DNA of 64,000 bases from 630D-37 sp037478835. GTDB lineage: Bacteria; Chloroflexota; Anaerolineae; Anaerolineales; Villigracilaceae. Below the pieces are notes generated by a model that did no database searches, had not been told where the DNA came from, and saw only the letters and a program-made list of their open reading frames with translations. The stretch lies in assembly GCA_037478835.1 (NCBI GenBank), contig JBBFLV010000001.1, forward strand, positions 372,001 to 436,000, read 5' to 3'. Position numbers and translations under genes: made by a program. Shown here piece by piece: positions 26,097 through 35,048 of the stretch (position 1 is the stretch's first letter; every line of letters begins with the position of its first letter).

Positions 26097-27062
26097 TCAA
26101 TCTCCACCGGCCAACGCAAATTTTCGCACGAACAATCGCTGCGTTTCCAGCATCGAGGCCTCGAGCGATGGGAAGATTAGCCAGGCGGTTGAGAAGCCGA
26201 AGAGGAAACCGGTCAGGGTGCGCAGGAAAGGCGTGCTCTCACGGTAAGGGAGCAAGGCCAGCCAGGGCAGGTTGAATTGGCTGAAGAGCTGCGAAAACCC
26301 ATCCAGGCCGATCGGCAACAAACCGATCAGAATCCAGAGAAGCGGCGAGAGCGTGACCAGCCGACGGCGCAGGAAAGCGAAGAGCAATCCGAAGAGGAGC
26401 ATCGAGCCGTAGATGGCTATATCGCGTTCACAAAGTGCCACTTTGTAACCCACCTCTTCATTTCCCACGAAGGCGCGCGCCGCCAGCCGTTCGGGGCTCA
26501 GCGGATTGGTCACCTCGGATAGACCGGTGATGCTCTCGAAGGTCTTTACACCGGGAATATGCGCCGCTTCCAGCGGGTAGTAGGCCTGTTCACCGAACAG
26601 GAACCAGGAGCGAAAACCTAGCTGATGACAGAAGGGACCGTAAAGCGTATAGATCAGACGTGCCGGGCCGGTCGCACCGGCTTTCATCAGCGCCGGGGCC
26701 AGGAACGGCAGGCCGACGTACAGCGCCAGGATCAGATTCAGAACGAGCAGATAGTGTCGAGAGAACCAGAAGAGCAGGCGATCGGCGGCAGTGACTTCAG
26801 GTTTAGGGCCACCGGTCAACGTCTTCGTTTGCGCCGCCTGCAGGGTGATGCGCAGAGTCTCCGCAGTAAACGGTGCCTGTAGGCGATACGCTCCGATCTC
26901 GAGGATCGGCAGTCGATCCTTCAACTCCTCGAAGGACCGGTCGCGGGTAACGTCGATCTCCAGTAGGCGATGGGGATATTCGGTTTGTAGTTCCTGTAAT
27001 TGGCGGCGTACTTCCTCACAAGGAAGGCATCCTGTATGGGTATAAAGGATAACGGTAAACAT
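26097..27062 (-). CDS. Glutaredoxin-like domain fused to DUF2085 membrane protein
   Basis: 321 aa. N-terminal thioredoxin/glutaredoxin fold (about residues 1-80) with active-site motif CLPC in TVILYTHTGCLPCEEVRRQL, then four to five TM segments forming DUF2085, with the signature GPFCHQLGFRSWFLFGEQAYYPLE (about 146-169) and GLLPIGLDGFSQL. The domain order suggests a membrane-tethered thiol redox protein on the cytoplasmic side. ccdA lies two genes away. Function of DUF2085 is unknown. Confidence 0.85.
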   Translation of the reverse strand: MFTVILYTHTGCLPCEEVRRQLQELQTEYPHRLLEIDVTRDRSFEELKDRLPILEIGAYRLQAPFTAETLRITLQAAQTKTLTGGPKPEVTAADRLLFWFSRHYLLVLNLILALYVGLPFLAPALMKAGATGPARLIYTLYGPFCHQLGFRSWFLFGEQAYYPLEAAHIPGVKTFESITGLSEVTNPLSPERLAARAFVGNEEVGYKVALCERDIAIYGSMLLFGLLFAFLRRRLVTLSPLLWILIGLLPIGLDGFSQLFSQFNLPWLALLPYRESTPFLRTLTGFLFGFSTAWLIFPSLEASMLETQRLFVRKFALAGGD

Positions 27063-27079
27063 GCGTTCGATTGCCTTTG

Positions 27080-27523
27080 CTACATCTGGAAGCTGCTACC
27101 CATGATGTAGTTTTCTAGACCGGTGATAAGGCTCTCACGCTCTTTGAGAACGACTTCCATCACATCACGGATTGAGAGAATATCGATCACCCGATCGGCG
27201 CTCACCACCGGCAGGTGGCGAATGTGATGTTTCTGCATGAGTGCCAGGCACTCATCCACCGTTGTCTGTGGCGTTACGGTGAGGATCGGGGAGGTCATCA
27301 CGTCTCGGATCGGCGTTTCGGCGGCTTTGCGTCCGGCGAGTTCCCCTTTACGGGCGTAGTCGCGTTCGGTGAAAATGCCCAGCACCTTCCCACCTTCTGT
27401 CACCAGCACAGCGCCGATATTTGCCTCGGCCATCACCTGCAGCGCGCGCAATACCGTATCGTCAGCCGAAACGGTGACAGGACGCTGAGGTCGAGTTTGG
27501 AGTAGATCTTTGACCAGTGCCAT
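27080..27523 (-). CDS. Stand-alone CBS-domain pair protein
   Basis: 147 aa consisting of two CBS repeats: VSADDTVLRALQVMAEANIGAVLVTEGGKVLGIFTERDYARK (about 18-60) and MTSPILTVTPQTTVDECLALMQKHHIRHLPVVSADRVIDILSIRDVMEV (about 75-125). CBS pairs bind adenosine-type ligands and act as regulatory modules. RBS AGGAGG precedes the ATG; a TAAAAT -10-like element lies at 27548-27543. Confidence 0.92.
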   Translation of the reverse strand: MALVKDLLQTRPQRPVTVSADDTVLRALQVMAEANIGAVLVTEGGKVLGIFTERDYARKGELAGRKAAETPIRDVMTSPILTVTPQTTVDECLALMQKHHIRHLPVVSADRVIDILSIRDVMEVVLKERESLITGLENYIMGSSFQM

Positions 27524-27615
27524 TTGAATACCTCCTGAAGGGATTTTATGATGGCTTCCTCCACAGGCCGGTTGTTCCTGCTGAAGTGCTTGCGAAGAGG
27601 ATTGGATAGGAATTC

Positions 27616-28326
27616 CTAAAGTCCAAAGTCGACGAAGAAGCCGAAACGAGCCAGCGTTTCAAAGACGCCGGCGAAGAGCATGGCACCGACAATGATGAGG
27701 AGCACGCCCATGCCGAGTTCGACGTAGCGCATCATTCGGGCATAGCGGCGCAAGAGCGTGGTGACCCAACCGATGCTCAGGGCGGCCAGCAGGAAGGGAA
27801 TGGCCAGGCCGGCCGAATAGGCAGAAAGCAAAAACGTTCCCAAGCGCAGGTCTCCGCCGTTCATTGCCAAGGTCAGAATGGCGCCCAATACCGGACCCAC
27901 GCAAGGTGACCAGCCGGCGGAGAAGAAAATGCCCATCAGGAAGGAAGAGAGATAGCCCAGGCGGCGTTGCGGTTGATTGTGCACGCGCAGATCGTATTCC
28001 AGGAACGGGATGCGCCACAGGCCGGTCATGTGGATGCCGAAGAGGATGACGATGATGCCGCCGATGCGTGCCAGGTAGAAACGCAGGTCATAGAGCAGGC
28101 GGCCGGCCAGCGAGGCAGTGGCCCCTAGAGTGATGAAGATGAAGCTAAAGCCCAAAATAAAGGCGACCCCATGGGTGAATGTTGTCCAACGGGGATTTTC
28201 GCCTTGAGCAGCACCGGCTGCTTGACCTCCTAGGTAGCCAACGTATACCGGCACCAGCGAGAAGACACAAGGCGAGAGAAAGGAGGCCAGGCCGGCCAGA
28301 AAAGCAAGTGCTCCGGTCACTTCCAT
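27616..28326 (-). CDS. ccdA: Cytochrome c biogenesis protein CcdA
   Basis: Inner-membrane thiol-electron transporter, 236 aa with six TM segments. Signature LAGLASFLSPCVFSLVPVYVGYLGG near the N-terminus and FFSAGWSPCVGPVLGAIL mid-protein provide the paired Pro-Cys residues. It passes reducing power from cytoplasmic thioredoxin to extracytoplasmic proteins. The ATG at 28326 has GAGGAG upstream; a TTG 18 nt earlier overlaps the L,D-transpeptidase stop. No cytochrome c genes are in the window. Confidence 0.92.
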   Translation of the reverse strand: MEVTGALAFLAGLASFLSPCVFSLVPVYVGYLGGQAAGAAQGENPRWTTFTHGVAFILGFSFIFITLGATASLAGRLLYDLRFYLARIGGIIVILFGIHMTGLWRIPFLEYDLRVHNQPQRRLGYLSSFLMGIFFSAGWSPCVGPVLGAILTLAMNGGDLRLGTFLLSAYSAGLAIPFLLAALSIGWVTTLLRRYARMMRYVELGMGVLLIIVGAMLFAGVFETLARFGFFVDFGL

Positions 28327-28340
28327 ACAAAGTTTTCTCC

Positions 28341-29450
28341 TCAAAATTGACGCTCGATCACGCTCACCAGCGTGCCGTGATCGGGCCAGGTGAGCTGGGC
28401 ATCATTTTGCTCGAGCGAGAGATAGGGGGTCGTCCAGCGGAAGATCCATTTCGCATCCTCCGGACGGGCATTCACGCAACCATGCGAGCGCGGAGTGCCA
28501 AAATCATTATGCCAGAAAGCGGCGTGGATGGCAATACCGCTTCCGTTGAAAAAGACAGCCCAGGATACAGCTGGAGTGTCATAGCCGGCACCGGTGGTGC
28601 CGCCGCTCATGTGGATCGAGATCGATTTGCGCCAGGTGGCCTGATTTTGCCCCACCGGCGTGGACCATTTATCCACCGGATTGCCGTAGGCATCCCATTT
28701 GGCACCGCTGGAAATGCGGCAGAAGTAGACCTCCTGATTGCCTTCAAAACAGGAGAGAGTCTGATAGGTAAGATTGACCACGATTTTCTTCTCATCCGGC
28801 GGCACTTCGGGATGGATCGGGGCAATTTCTTCAGGGGTCAAGGGGCGGAAGGCGCGGCCATCGGCCCAGAAGATATCGCCGTAGCCCCAGCCGTGCTTGT
28901 CGTCCTCGTTGAAGCGATAGAGCACTTGCCCGGCCTCGTTGACGCGAATCTGATCGATCCACACCACCTGGCTGTAGTACAAGCGCGGCAGTTGCCGATA
29001 AATTTCGATGATATCCTTTGCCCAGGGAGACCGTGGGGGTGGGTTATCCAGGTAGAGGTCCACATAGGGGACGGTGACTTCGGCCCAGAAGCCGGGTTTC
29101 CCTTCGGGGAGGGCGGTGAGTGGCTGATTGGGCTGATTGCGTACCGGCTGGAGATAAGGAGCGTAGATATATCCTTCAGGAGTTTCCACCCAACGCTGAT
29201 TGACATAATACGGCTTCGGCCCGACGGTTTCGCGTAGCCACGGAACGATAGCGTCTTCGTAGAGGACCTTGACCGTGGGTGCATCCTCCCGCGGCGCCGC
29301 CTTGACGTCGACTTTATACAGCACTCGTCCCAACAGGTCACCTTCCGGGAATTGCGGGGAAGGAATCCAGCGTTCCAGCGGGCGCAGGGTCAAGTAACCC
29401 AGGCCGGCCAGACCTAATTTCAGGAAATCACGACGTGAAATGTGAGCCAT
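28341..29450 (-). CDS. Tat-exported L,D-transpeptidase (YkuD)
   Basis: Cross-links peptidoglycan (3-3 bonds) or attaches proteins outside the membrane. 369 aa. Tat signal SRRDFLKLGLAGLGYL at residues 5-20; C-terminal YkuD domain with IHAAFWHNDFGTPRSHGCVNARPEDAKWIF (catalytic His and Cys, near residue 340). A long SH3-like or unassigned N-terminal domain precedes it. Start ATG 29450 is two codons before the Tat motif; the cysS stop is 2 nt away. Tat export suggests folding before export. Confidence 0.9.
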   Translation of the reverse strand: MAHISRRDFLKLGLAGLGYLTLRPLERWIPSPQFPEGDLLGRVLYKVDVKAAPREDAPTVKVLYEDAIVPWLRETVGPKPYYVNQRWVETPEGYIYAPYLQPVRNQPNQPLTALPEGKPGFWAEVTVPYVDLYLDNPPPRSPWAKDIIEIYRQLPRLYYSQVVWIDQIRVNEAGQVLYRFNEDDKHGWGYGDIFWADGRAFRPLTPEEIAPIHPEVPPDEKKIVVNLTYQTLSCFEGNQEVYFCRISSGAKWDAYGNPVDKWSTPVGQNQATWRKSISIHMSGGTTGAGYDTPAVSWAVFFNGSGIAIHAAFWHNDFGTPRSHGCVNARPEDAKWIFRWTTPYLSLEQNDAQLTWPDHGTLVSVIERQF

Positions 29451-29452
29451 CT

Positions 29453-30850
29453 CTATTCCCAACGCCAAGTGGTACCATCACGAGTATCTTCTAATACGAT
29501 GCCCAGTGCCTTCAAACGGTCGCGGATCAGGTCGGAGAGCGCCCAGAGCTTCTGCTTGCGCAGTTCGCTGCGGACTTCGATGAGCAGTTCGATGAAAGGA
29601 GCGGCGTCGCTTTCGCCTTTCTTGGTTTCCAGGCGCAGGCCGAGCACGCCGGCCAGTTGACGTAGCGTATCTTGTGCGAGCTGCAGTTGTGCCTGGGTTG
29701 CGCCTTGATCGCGGGCGGTGTTGATGGCGCGCACCAACTCAAACAGCGCCGCAAGGGCGGCCGCGGTGTTGAAATCATCGTCCATGGCCTCTTCAAAGGC
29801 GCGCCGTGTGGCTTCCGCCTGGGTGTTCAATGCTTCGGCGGCCTCCGCGGCCAAACCGGCGGCAGACGCAGCTGCGGGTCGAAGAGCGGAGCGCAGACGC
29901 TCTAGCCCCTTTTCGGCCGCTTCGATCGTTTCGGGGGTGAACGATAAGGGAGCGCGGTAGTTTCCGTTGAGGACGATCATTCGCATCACATCCCCATCGT
30001 GCTCTTTGAGGAATTCCTCGATCGTCACCAGGTTGCCCAACGATTTGGACATCTTCTCGCCGCCAAGCTGGAGCATGCCATTGTGCATCCAGAAGCGGAC
30101 GAACGGCTTGCCGGTGTAGGCTTCGGATTGGGCGATTTCGTTTTCATGGTGCGGGAAGATCAGGTCGTTGCCGCCGCCGTGAATGTCGATCTGCTCGCCG
30201 AGATAGGCCAGGTTCATTGCCGAGCATTCGATATGCCAGCCGGGACGGCCTTTTCCCCAGGGGCTATCCCAGGCCGGTTCGCCGGGTTTGGCGGCCTTCC
30301 AGAGGGCAAAATCCATGGGATGTTCTTTTTGCTCCCCGACCTCGATGCGTGCGCCGGCTTGCATTTCCTCCAGCTTGCGTCCGGAGAGCTTGCCGTAATC
30401 GGGTTTGCGCGTCACGCGATAGTAGACATCGCCGTTGCCGGGGGCGTAGGCGTAGCCTTTTTCGATCAGGCCCTGGATCATTTGCTGGATTTGCGGGATG
30501 GTCTGCGTGGCGCGCGGGTGGACGGTGGCCGGCAGGACGTTCAGGGCGCGGAGTTGTTCCTGGAATTGGTGGATGTAGCGTTCGGCCAGATCGAAGGGGT
30601 CAATCCCAAGTTGATGGGCGCGCTGGATGATCTTATCGTCCACGTCGGTAAAGTTCATGACGAAACGCACTTCATAGCCTTTATAGATGAGATACCGACG
30701 GACAATATCAAACACCAGCGCCGACATGGCGTGTCCGACATGCGCATCGGCATAGACGGTGGGGCCGCAGACGTACATTTTGACGACGCCCGGCTCAAGG
30801 GGCTGGAATTCTTCTTTTTGGCGGGTGAGGGTATTGTAAATGCGCAACAT
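29453..30850 (-). CDS. cysS: Cysteinyl-tRNA synthetase
   Basis: Charges tRNA-Cys; cytosol. 465 aa. Motifs: KMYVCGPTVYADAHVGHAMSALVFD (HIGH-type site, about residues 22-46), HGGGNDLIFPHHENEIAQSEA, and KMSKSLGN (KMSKS, about 264). DALR and C-terminal CysS-tail domains follow (SELRKQKLWALSDLIRDRLKALGI). The ATG 30850 is chosen, with ACAGGAGAAC... type RBS; 19 upstream in-frame codons are not family-like. Confidence 0.95.
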   Translation of the reverse strand: MLRIYNTLTRQKEEFQPLEPGVVKMYVCGPTVYADAHVGHAMSALVFDIVRRYLIYKGYEVRFVMNFTDVDDKIIQRAHQLGIDPFDLAERYIHQFQEQLRALNVLPATVHPRATQTIPQIQQMIQGLIEKGYAYAPGNGDVYYRVTRKPDYGKLSGRKLEEMQAGARIEVGEQKEHPMDFALWKAAKPGEPAWDSPWGKGRPGWHIECSAMNLAYLGEQIDIHGGGNDLIFPHHENEIAQSEAYTGKPFVRFWMHNGMLQLGGEKMSKSLGNLVTIEEFLKEHDGDVMRMIVLNGNYRAPLSFTPETIEAAEKGLERLRSALRPAAASAAGLAAEAAEALNTQAEATRRAFEEAMDDDFNTAAALAALFELVRAINTARDQGATQAQLQLAQDTLRQLAGVLGLRLETKKGESDAAPFIELLIEVRSELRKQKLWALSDLIRDRLKALGIVLEDTRDGTTWRWE

Positions 30851-30907
30851 GTTCTCCTGCCGCAATCGGGATGGGTGGATCATAGCATGAGATTGAGAGA
30901 AGGGCAA

Positions 30908-31981
30908 TTACCGCCGAGCCTTTTTTTCTTCCTCCACGCGGGCAAAAACCATGCGGCCGGCGGCTGTTTGTAACACTTTCGTCACGGTCACCGGGACGTA
31001 TTCGCCGATGTATTCCTTGCCGTTTTCAATGACGATCATCGTGCCATCGTCCATGTATCCGACGCCCTGGCCGGGCTCTTTGCCCTCCTGGATGATGTTA
31101 ACCGTGAGGGTTTCGCCGGGGAGGACCACCGAACGCACGGCATTTGCCAGCTCATTAATGTTGAGCACGGTCACACCCTGGAGCTCGGCGATGCGGTTGA
31201 GGTTGTAATCGTTGGTCAGGATGGGGGCTTTGAGTTGACGCGCCAGGATGACCAATTTGTTATCCACCTCGCGCACTCCCTCTACGTCCATATCGCTGAT
31301 GCGCACGAGGACGTTGGGCATCTTTTGCAATTCGGCCAGCACTTCCATACCTCTTCTGCCGCGCTGACGGCGCAAGCCGTCCGGAGAATCGGCGATATAT
31401 TGGAGCTCATGCAGGACAAAGCGCGGGATGAGCAATGTGCCCGGCAAGAAGCCGGTGCGCACAATATCGGCGATCCGCCCGTCAATGATTGTGCTGGTAT
31501 CCACCAAGATCGTGCGATTCAGATTGGTCCAGGAAGAAGACGCGCCCGCCTCGCCACCGCGTCCGGTCAAAGCGCTGAGCAGGCTGAGCACATCTCCCTG
31601 GCGCATGACGAAGACCACGATGCCGAAGTAACTGAACAACATCGCCCCGATGAAGGGCAAAATTTGGCCGAACGGTGCAGGCAAGAGGGAGAGCGGAAAG
31701 GCGAGCAGTGCGGCGATCAATAGGCCGATGATCAGGCCGAGCATGCCGGCAAACAGGGTTTCGGCCGTCATGCGCATCAACAGGCTGCGCAAAGCCTGGA
31801 TCGGTCGGGTGGTGAAGTAGGGGGTCATGATCAGGCCAAAGAGTGCGCCGATCAACGCAAAGGCGGCGACGTAGATACCCAGATGGGAAGGTTGTACAAT
31901 CCCCATGTACCAGCCCAGATACCCCCCACTGATGCCGAAAATAAACATTCCAAGAAGACGAAAGATAAATTCGGTGCTCAT
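30908..31981 (-). CDS. YacL-type membrane PIN-TRAM protein
   Basis: 357 aa. Four N-terminal TM helices (about residues 5-135), then a PIN-like nuclease domain (ILVDTSTIIDGRIADIVRTGFLPGTLLIPRFVLHELQYIADS, Asp-based site) and a C-terminal TRAM RNA-binding domain (GETLTVNIIQEGKEPGQGVGYMDDGTMIVIE). The family is widespread in Gram-positive and related phyla beside cysS or ispD. Catalytic role is presumed RNase. ATG 31981 has GAGGGAAC upstream; ends 57 nt before cysS. Confidence 0.92.
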   Translation of the reverse strand: MSTEFIFRLLGMFIFGISGGYLGWYMGIVQPSHLGIYVAAFALIGALFGLIMTPYFTTRPIQALRSLLMRMTAETLFAGMLGLIIGLLIAALLAFPLSLLPAPFGQILPFIGAMLFSYFGIVVFVMRQGDVLSLLSALTGRGGEAGASSSWTNLNRTILVDTSTIIDGRIADIVRTGFLPGTLLIPRFVLHELQYIADSPDGLRRQRGRRGMEVLAELQKMPNVLVRISDMDVEGVREVDNKLVILARQLKAPILTNDYNLNRIAELQGVTVLNINELANAVRSVVLPGETLTVNIIQEGKEPGQGVGYMDDGTMIVIENGKEYIGEYVPVTVTKVLQTAAGRMVFARVEEEKKARR

Positions 31982-32087
31982 AAGTTCCCTCGAATGTTGA
32001 ATGATGGTTTTCATCATAGCATGAGTAGGTAAGTACGTCAATGTTGTGCTCCACCGTGCTCGTAGGGAATATGGTACACTTGCGGCC

Positions 32088-32825
32088 ATGACGCGAGATT
32101 TGAACAAAGCGGCACGTTTTGGCGAACCCTCGTACGTCTGGCGCGCCGGTCAGCAACGGCGATTGGAAAAGATCCTTTGGGCGGCCGAAGGGCGAATTCG
32201 CGGCCGTGTGCTGGAGAACGGTTGTGGCATTGGCATGTATGCCGAACGTTTGGCTGCCGCCGGGGGAGAAGTGATCGGGTTGGAATATGACTTTGAGCGG
32301 GCGGCGCAGGCGCGTCAGAGAGTGGCGCGCATCGTCAATGCGGCCGGGGAGGCCTTACCTTTTCCGCAAGATTCGTTCGATCTCATTCTCAGCCACGAGG
32401 TGATCGAGCACGTTCAGGATGATGCCCAGGCGGTGCGTGAGATGGTGCGCGTATTGCGCCCCGGCGGTCGTCTGGTGCTCTTTTGTCCGAATCGTGGCTA
32501 TCCGTTTGAGACGCACGGTATCTATTGGCGCGGGGAGTACCGTTTTGGAAATATTCCCCTGGTGAATTATCTGCCGCGCCGTTGGCGCGATCGACTGGCG
32601 CCGCACGTGCGCGTCTACACAAAAAAAGACCTGCAAGCCCTGTTCGAGGGCCTGCAGGTGCGCTTCGTGTATCGCACGATTCTGTTCGGTGCCTATGACA
32701 ACCTGATCGCCCGCTTTGGGGTCTTGGGACGGCTATTGCGCCTTTTGCTCCAATCGCTGGAGCATACGCCTTTGCGCATTTTCGGGCTTTCCCATTTCTG
32801 GGTGATCGAAAAGCTCGGCTCTTGA
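32088..32825 (+). CDS. Class I SAM-dependent methyltransferase
   Basis: 245 aa, Methyltransf_11 type: GRVLENGCGIGMYAERLAAAGGEVIGLEYD (SAM-binding motif I, with GCGIG, about residues 38-67), NAAGEALPFPQDSFDLILSHEVIEHV (about 82-107), VRVLRPGGRLVLFCPN. The C-terminal part is like methyltransferases of cell-surface glycan or quinone pathways; substrate is unknown. ATG 32088 lies 7 nt after a TACACT -10 and lacks an RBS, so the mRNA is probably leaderless. Transcribed divergently from the PIN-TRAM gene. Confidence 0.85.
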   Translation: MTRDLNKAARFGEPSYVWRAGQQRRLEKILWAAEGRIRGRVLENGCGIGMYAERLAAAGGEVIGLEYDFERAAQARQRVARIVNAAGEALPFPQDSFDLILSHEVIEHVQDDAQAVREMVRVLRPGGRLVLFCPNRGYPFETHGIYWRGEYRFGNIPLVNYLPRRWRDRLAPHVRVYTKKDLQALFEGLQVRFVYRTILFGAYDNLIARFGVLGRLLRLLLQSLEHTPLRIFGLSHFWVIEKLGS

Positions 32826-32860
32826 TCTGCGCCGAGAGAGCACCCTCCCGATCGAACTCT

Positions 32861-34042
32861 TTATTTGCCGTGACGGCTCAGGAAGCGCTCGATGCGGTAA
32901 AGCGCTTCTTCGATTTTCTCGTAGGCCGTCGCATAGGAACAGCGCACAAAACCCTCCCCGCCGGCTCCGAAGGCGTTGCCCGGTACGACGGCCACGTGTT
33001 CTTCCTGGAGGAGCCGCTCGGCGAAGGTTTCATCATCCAGGCCGCTGCTGGTGATGTTGGGGAAGGCGTAGAACGCGCCGCGCGGCTCGAAGGTTTTCAG
33101 GCCCAAGCGGTTCAAACCGTCTACGATCAGTCGGCGGCGGCGATTGTACTCGGCGACCATTTGCTGTACGTACGGTTCGCCTTCGGTGAGGGCGACGATG
33201 GCGGCATCCTGGGCCGTAGTCGGCGCGGACATGATCGTGTATTGGTGCACGCGCAACATGCCTTTGAGCAGTTCTGCCGGGGCGGCGGCATAGCCAATGC
33301 GCCAGCCGGTCATGGCGTAATCTTTGGAGAAGCCACCGAGCAGGATGGTGCGGCGTTTGACCTCTTCTCCTAACGAGGGGAAACAAACGTGCTGGAAATC
33401 ATAGACCAGGCGATCGTAGATTTCATCCGAAATGACCAAGAGATCGTATTCTTCGGCAATGCGCGCCACTTCCTGTAGAACGGAGCGTTCGGCAACGGCG
33501 CCGGTGGGGTTGTTCGGATAACCGATCAGGATGGCTTTGGTGCGTGGACTGATCGCCGCTCGCAGGCGGTCGGGATCGAGCTGGAAATTATCTTCCATGC
33601 GGCTGGGGATTTCGACCGGAACGCCGCCTGCTAACACCACCTCTGCCTGATAGGAGACAAAGCACGGGGTGGGGATGATCACTTCGTCGCCCGGATCGAG
33701 GATCGCCGTCATCGCCAGGTAAAGCGCCTCCGAAACCCCAACCGTGACCACGATCTCGTTCACCGGGTCATACTTCACCCCGTAGAGACGCTGCAGGTTT
33801 TCGGCGATCTTTTGACGTAGTTCGAGCTTCCCCGCGTTGGATGTGTAATGTGTTTCCCCCGCCTGTAGCGAACGAATGCCGGCCTCCAGGATCGGTTGAG
33901 GGGTGACGAAATCCGGTTCGCCGATGCCCAGGGAGATGACATCCTTCATCGTGGCGGCAATGTCAAAGAAGCGTCGAATGCCGCTCGGCTTGAGACTTGC
34001 GACACGTTGCGAGAGATATTGGGTAGGGGCAAATTCTTGCAT
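32861..34042 (-). CDS. PLP-dependent aminotransferase class I/II
   Basis: 393 aa, fold type I. Motifs: ISLGIGEPDFVTP, YTSNAGKLELRQKIA, YPNNPTGAV (about residues 172-180), DEIYDRLVYD and the PLP lysine in LLGGFSKDYAMTGWRIGYAAAP. Sequence style matches aspartate/aromatic aminotransferase AT-I gamma members (MalY/PatB excluded). Start ATG 34042 with TGGAG 6 nt upstream; 21 upstream codons overlap the neighbour and are rejected. Amino donor is unknown. Confidence 0.92.
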   Translation of the reverse strand: MQEFAPTQYLSQRVASLKPSGIRRFFDIAATMKDVISLGIGEPDFVTPQPILEAGIRSLQAGETHYTSNAGKLELRQKIAENLQRLYGVKYDPVNEIVVTVGVSEALYLAMTAILDPGDEVIIPTPCFVSYQAEVVLAGGVPVEIPSRMEDNFQLDPDRLRAAISPRTKAILIGYPNNPTGAVAERSVLQEVARIAEEYDLLVISDEIYDRLVYDFQHVCFPSLGEEVKRRTILLGGFSKDYAMTGWRIGYAAAPAELLKGMLRVHQYTIMSAPTTAQDAAIVALTEGEPYVQQMVAEYNRRRRLIVDGLNRLGLKTFEPRGAFYAFPNITSSGLDDETFAERLLQEEHVAVVPGNAFGAGGEGFVRCSYATAYEKIEEALYRIERFLSRHGK

Positions 34043-34101
34043 GGCAACTCCATCAGAGATTTGGAAATAACCAGAGTTGAGAAGCGTTGTTTGGGATGCC
34101 A

Positions 34102-34311
34102 TCAAAGTGGCCTGATCTCCCAGAGATCGTGAATTTCATCGTAGCGCAGCTCGAACAGGTGCTGATCCGATGTGCGCACGCGGAAGAACCGTCCTTCCGG
34201 GGAACGCCATTGAGCCAAAATAACCTTCACTTCGTATGAGCCGCCCTCCCAGGCAAACGAAAGCGGACGTTCGGCATAGTGGCTACCGGAATGACATTTC
34301 ACCGGGAACAT
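34102..34311 (-). CDS. Small conserved-looking protein (DUF6504-like)
   Basis: 69 aa. It starts MFPVKCHSGSHYAERPLSFAWEGGSYEVKVILAQWRSPEG and ends with FELRYDEIHDLWEIRPL, a pattern (xYAERPxxFxWEGxxYxVxxIL.xWR...FxLxYDExxxxWxL) seen in small DUF6504-type proteins. It starts 1 nt after the next upstream gene ends. Family recognition is from memory of the pattern; function unknown. Confidence 0.7.
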   Translation of the reverse strand: MFPVKCHSGSHYAERPLSFAWEGGSYEVKVILAQWRSPEGRFFRVRTSDQHLFELRYDEIHDLWEIRPL

Positions 34312-34312
34312 A

Positions 34313-35011
34313 CTAACGCACCTTCTTGAAGCGAATCATTACCAGGTTGCGTTTGCAATCGGCATAGGTGTTGATATAAGTATCTTCAGAGAGCGGCACT
34401 CCGGCCTGATCGAATAACTTGACGAAGAGCTTGCGTGTAGAGGCGATGGGGACACTGCCTAAGGTGAATTCAAACCCCGATCTCCCGTAGAGGGGCGCCG
34501 TCCCACTGACGGTGGCCTGATCCACGCTCCGGCCATCGAAGCTGCCCAACAGGCGCACGATGATCCCGGTCAGATCGGCACCGTTGCTATCCGTCACTGA
34601 ACCACCCACACCCAGCCAATTGCATCCCAGCTCCGGATGGATGATGGTGCTATCAATATAGGTGACCGTTGCGGCGAAAGGCGCTTTTGGCGTGGCCGTT
34701 GGACGGGGGGTGTTGGTCGGGGGAAGCAAGGAGAAGAAGGTCGGAGTAGGGATGGGTGTGAAGGTCGGGCGGGGGGTGATCGTCGGTGTCGGTTCAATGG
34801 TCGGTGTGGGGGTCCAGGTGGGACTCAGCATGATCGGCGTTGGGGTGGGGAGAGGGGTGTTGGTGGGCGGTGGGAGCGGGTTCAATGGGGTATGGGGATT
34901 GATGAATACCATCAGAAAATAAGTACCGACACAGAGCGAAAGGATCAGAAACACGATCGAGAGAATATCCCACAGGGTGAGTTTTATCTGAGGTAGGGAA
35001 GGAAGGTTCAT
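34313..35011 (-). CDS. Stalked membrane protein, unknown
   Basis: 232 aa. A TM helix at about residues 14-36 (DILSIVFLILSLCVGTYFLMVF) acts as signal anchor, a Pro/Thr-rich stalk of about 65 residues (PTNTPLPTPTP, PTWTPTPTIEPTPT and so on) follows, then an extracellular beta-rich domain (CNWLGVGGSVTDSNGADLTGIIVRLLGSFDGRS...). The latter resembles a small Ig-like/prealbumin-like fold. It lies 37 nt after a PpiC-type lipoprotein and 1 nt before the DUF6504-like gene. Confidence 0.75.
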   Translation of the reverse strand: MNLPSLPQIKLTLWDILSIVFLILSLCVGTYFLMVFINPHTPLNPLPPPTNTPLPTPTPIMLSPTWTPTPTIEPTPTITPRPTFTPIPTPTFFSLLPPTNTPRPTATPKAPFAATVTYIDSTIIHPELGCNWLGVGGSVTDSNGADLTGIIVRLLGSFDGRSVDQATVSGTAPLYGRSGFEFTLGSVPIASTRKLFVKLFDQAGVPLSEDTYINTYADCKRNLVMIRFKKVR

Positions 35012-35048
35012 TGCGTATCTCCTGTGCTCACGGATTCGAGGAGGGGCG

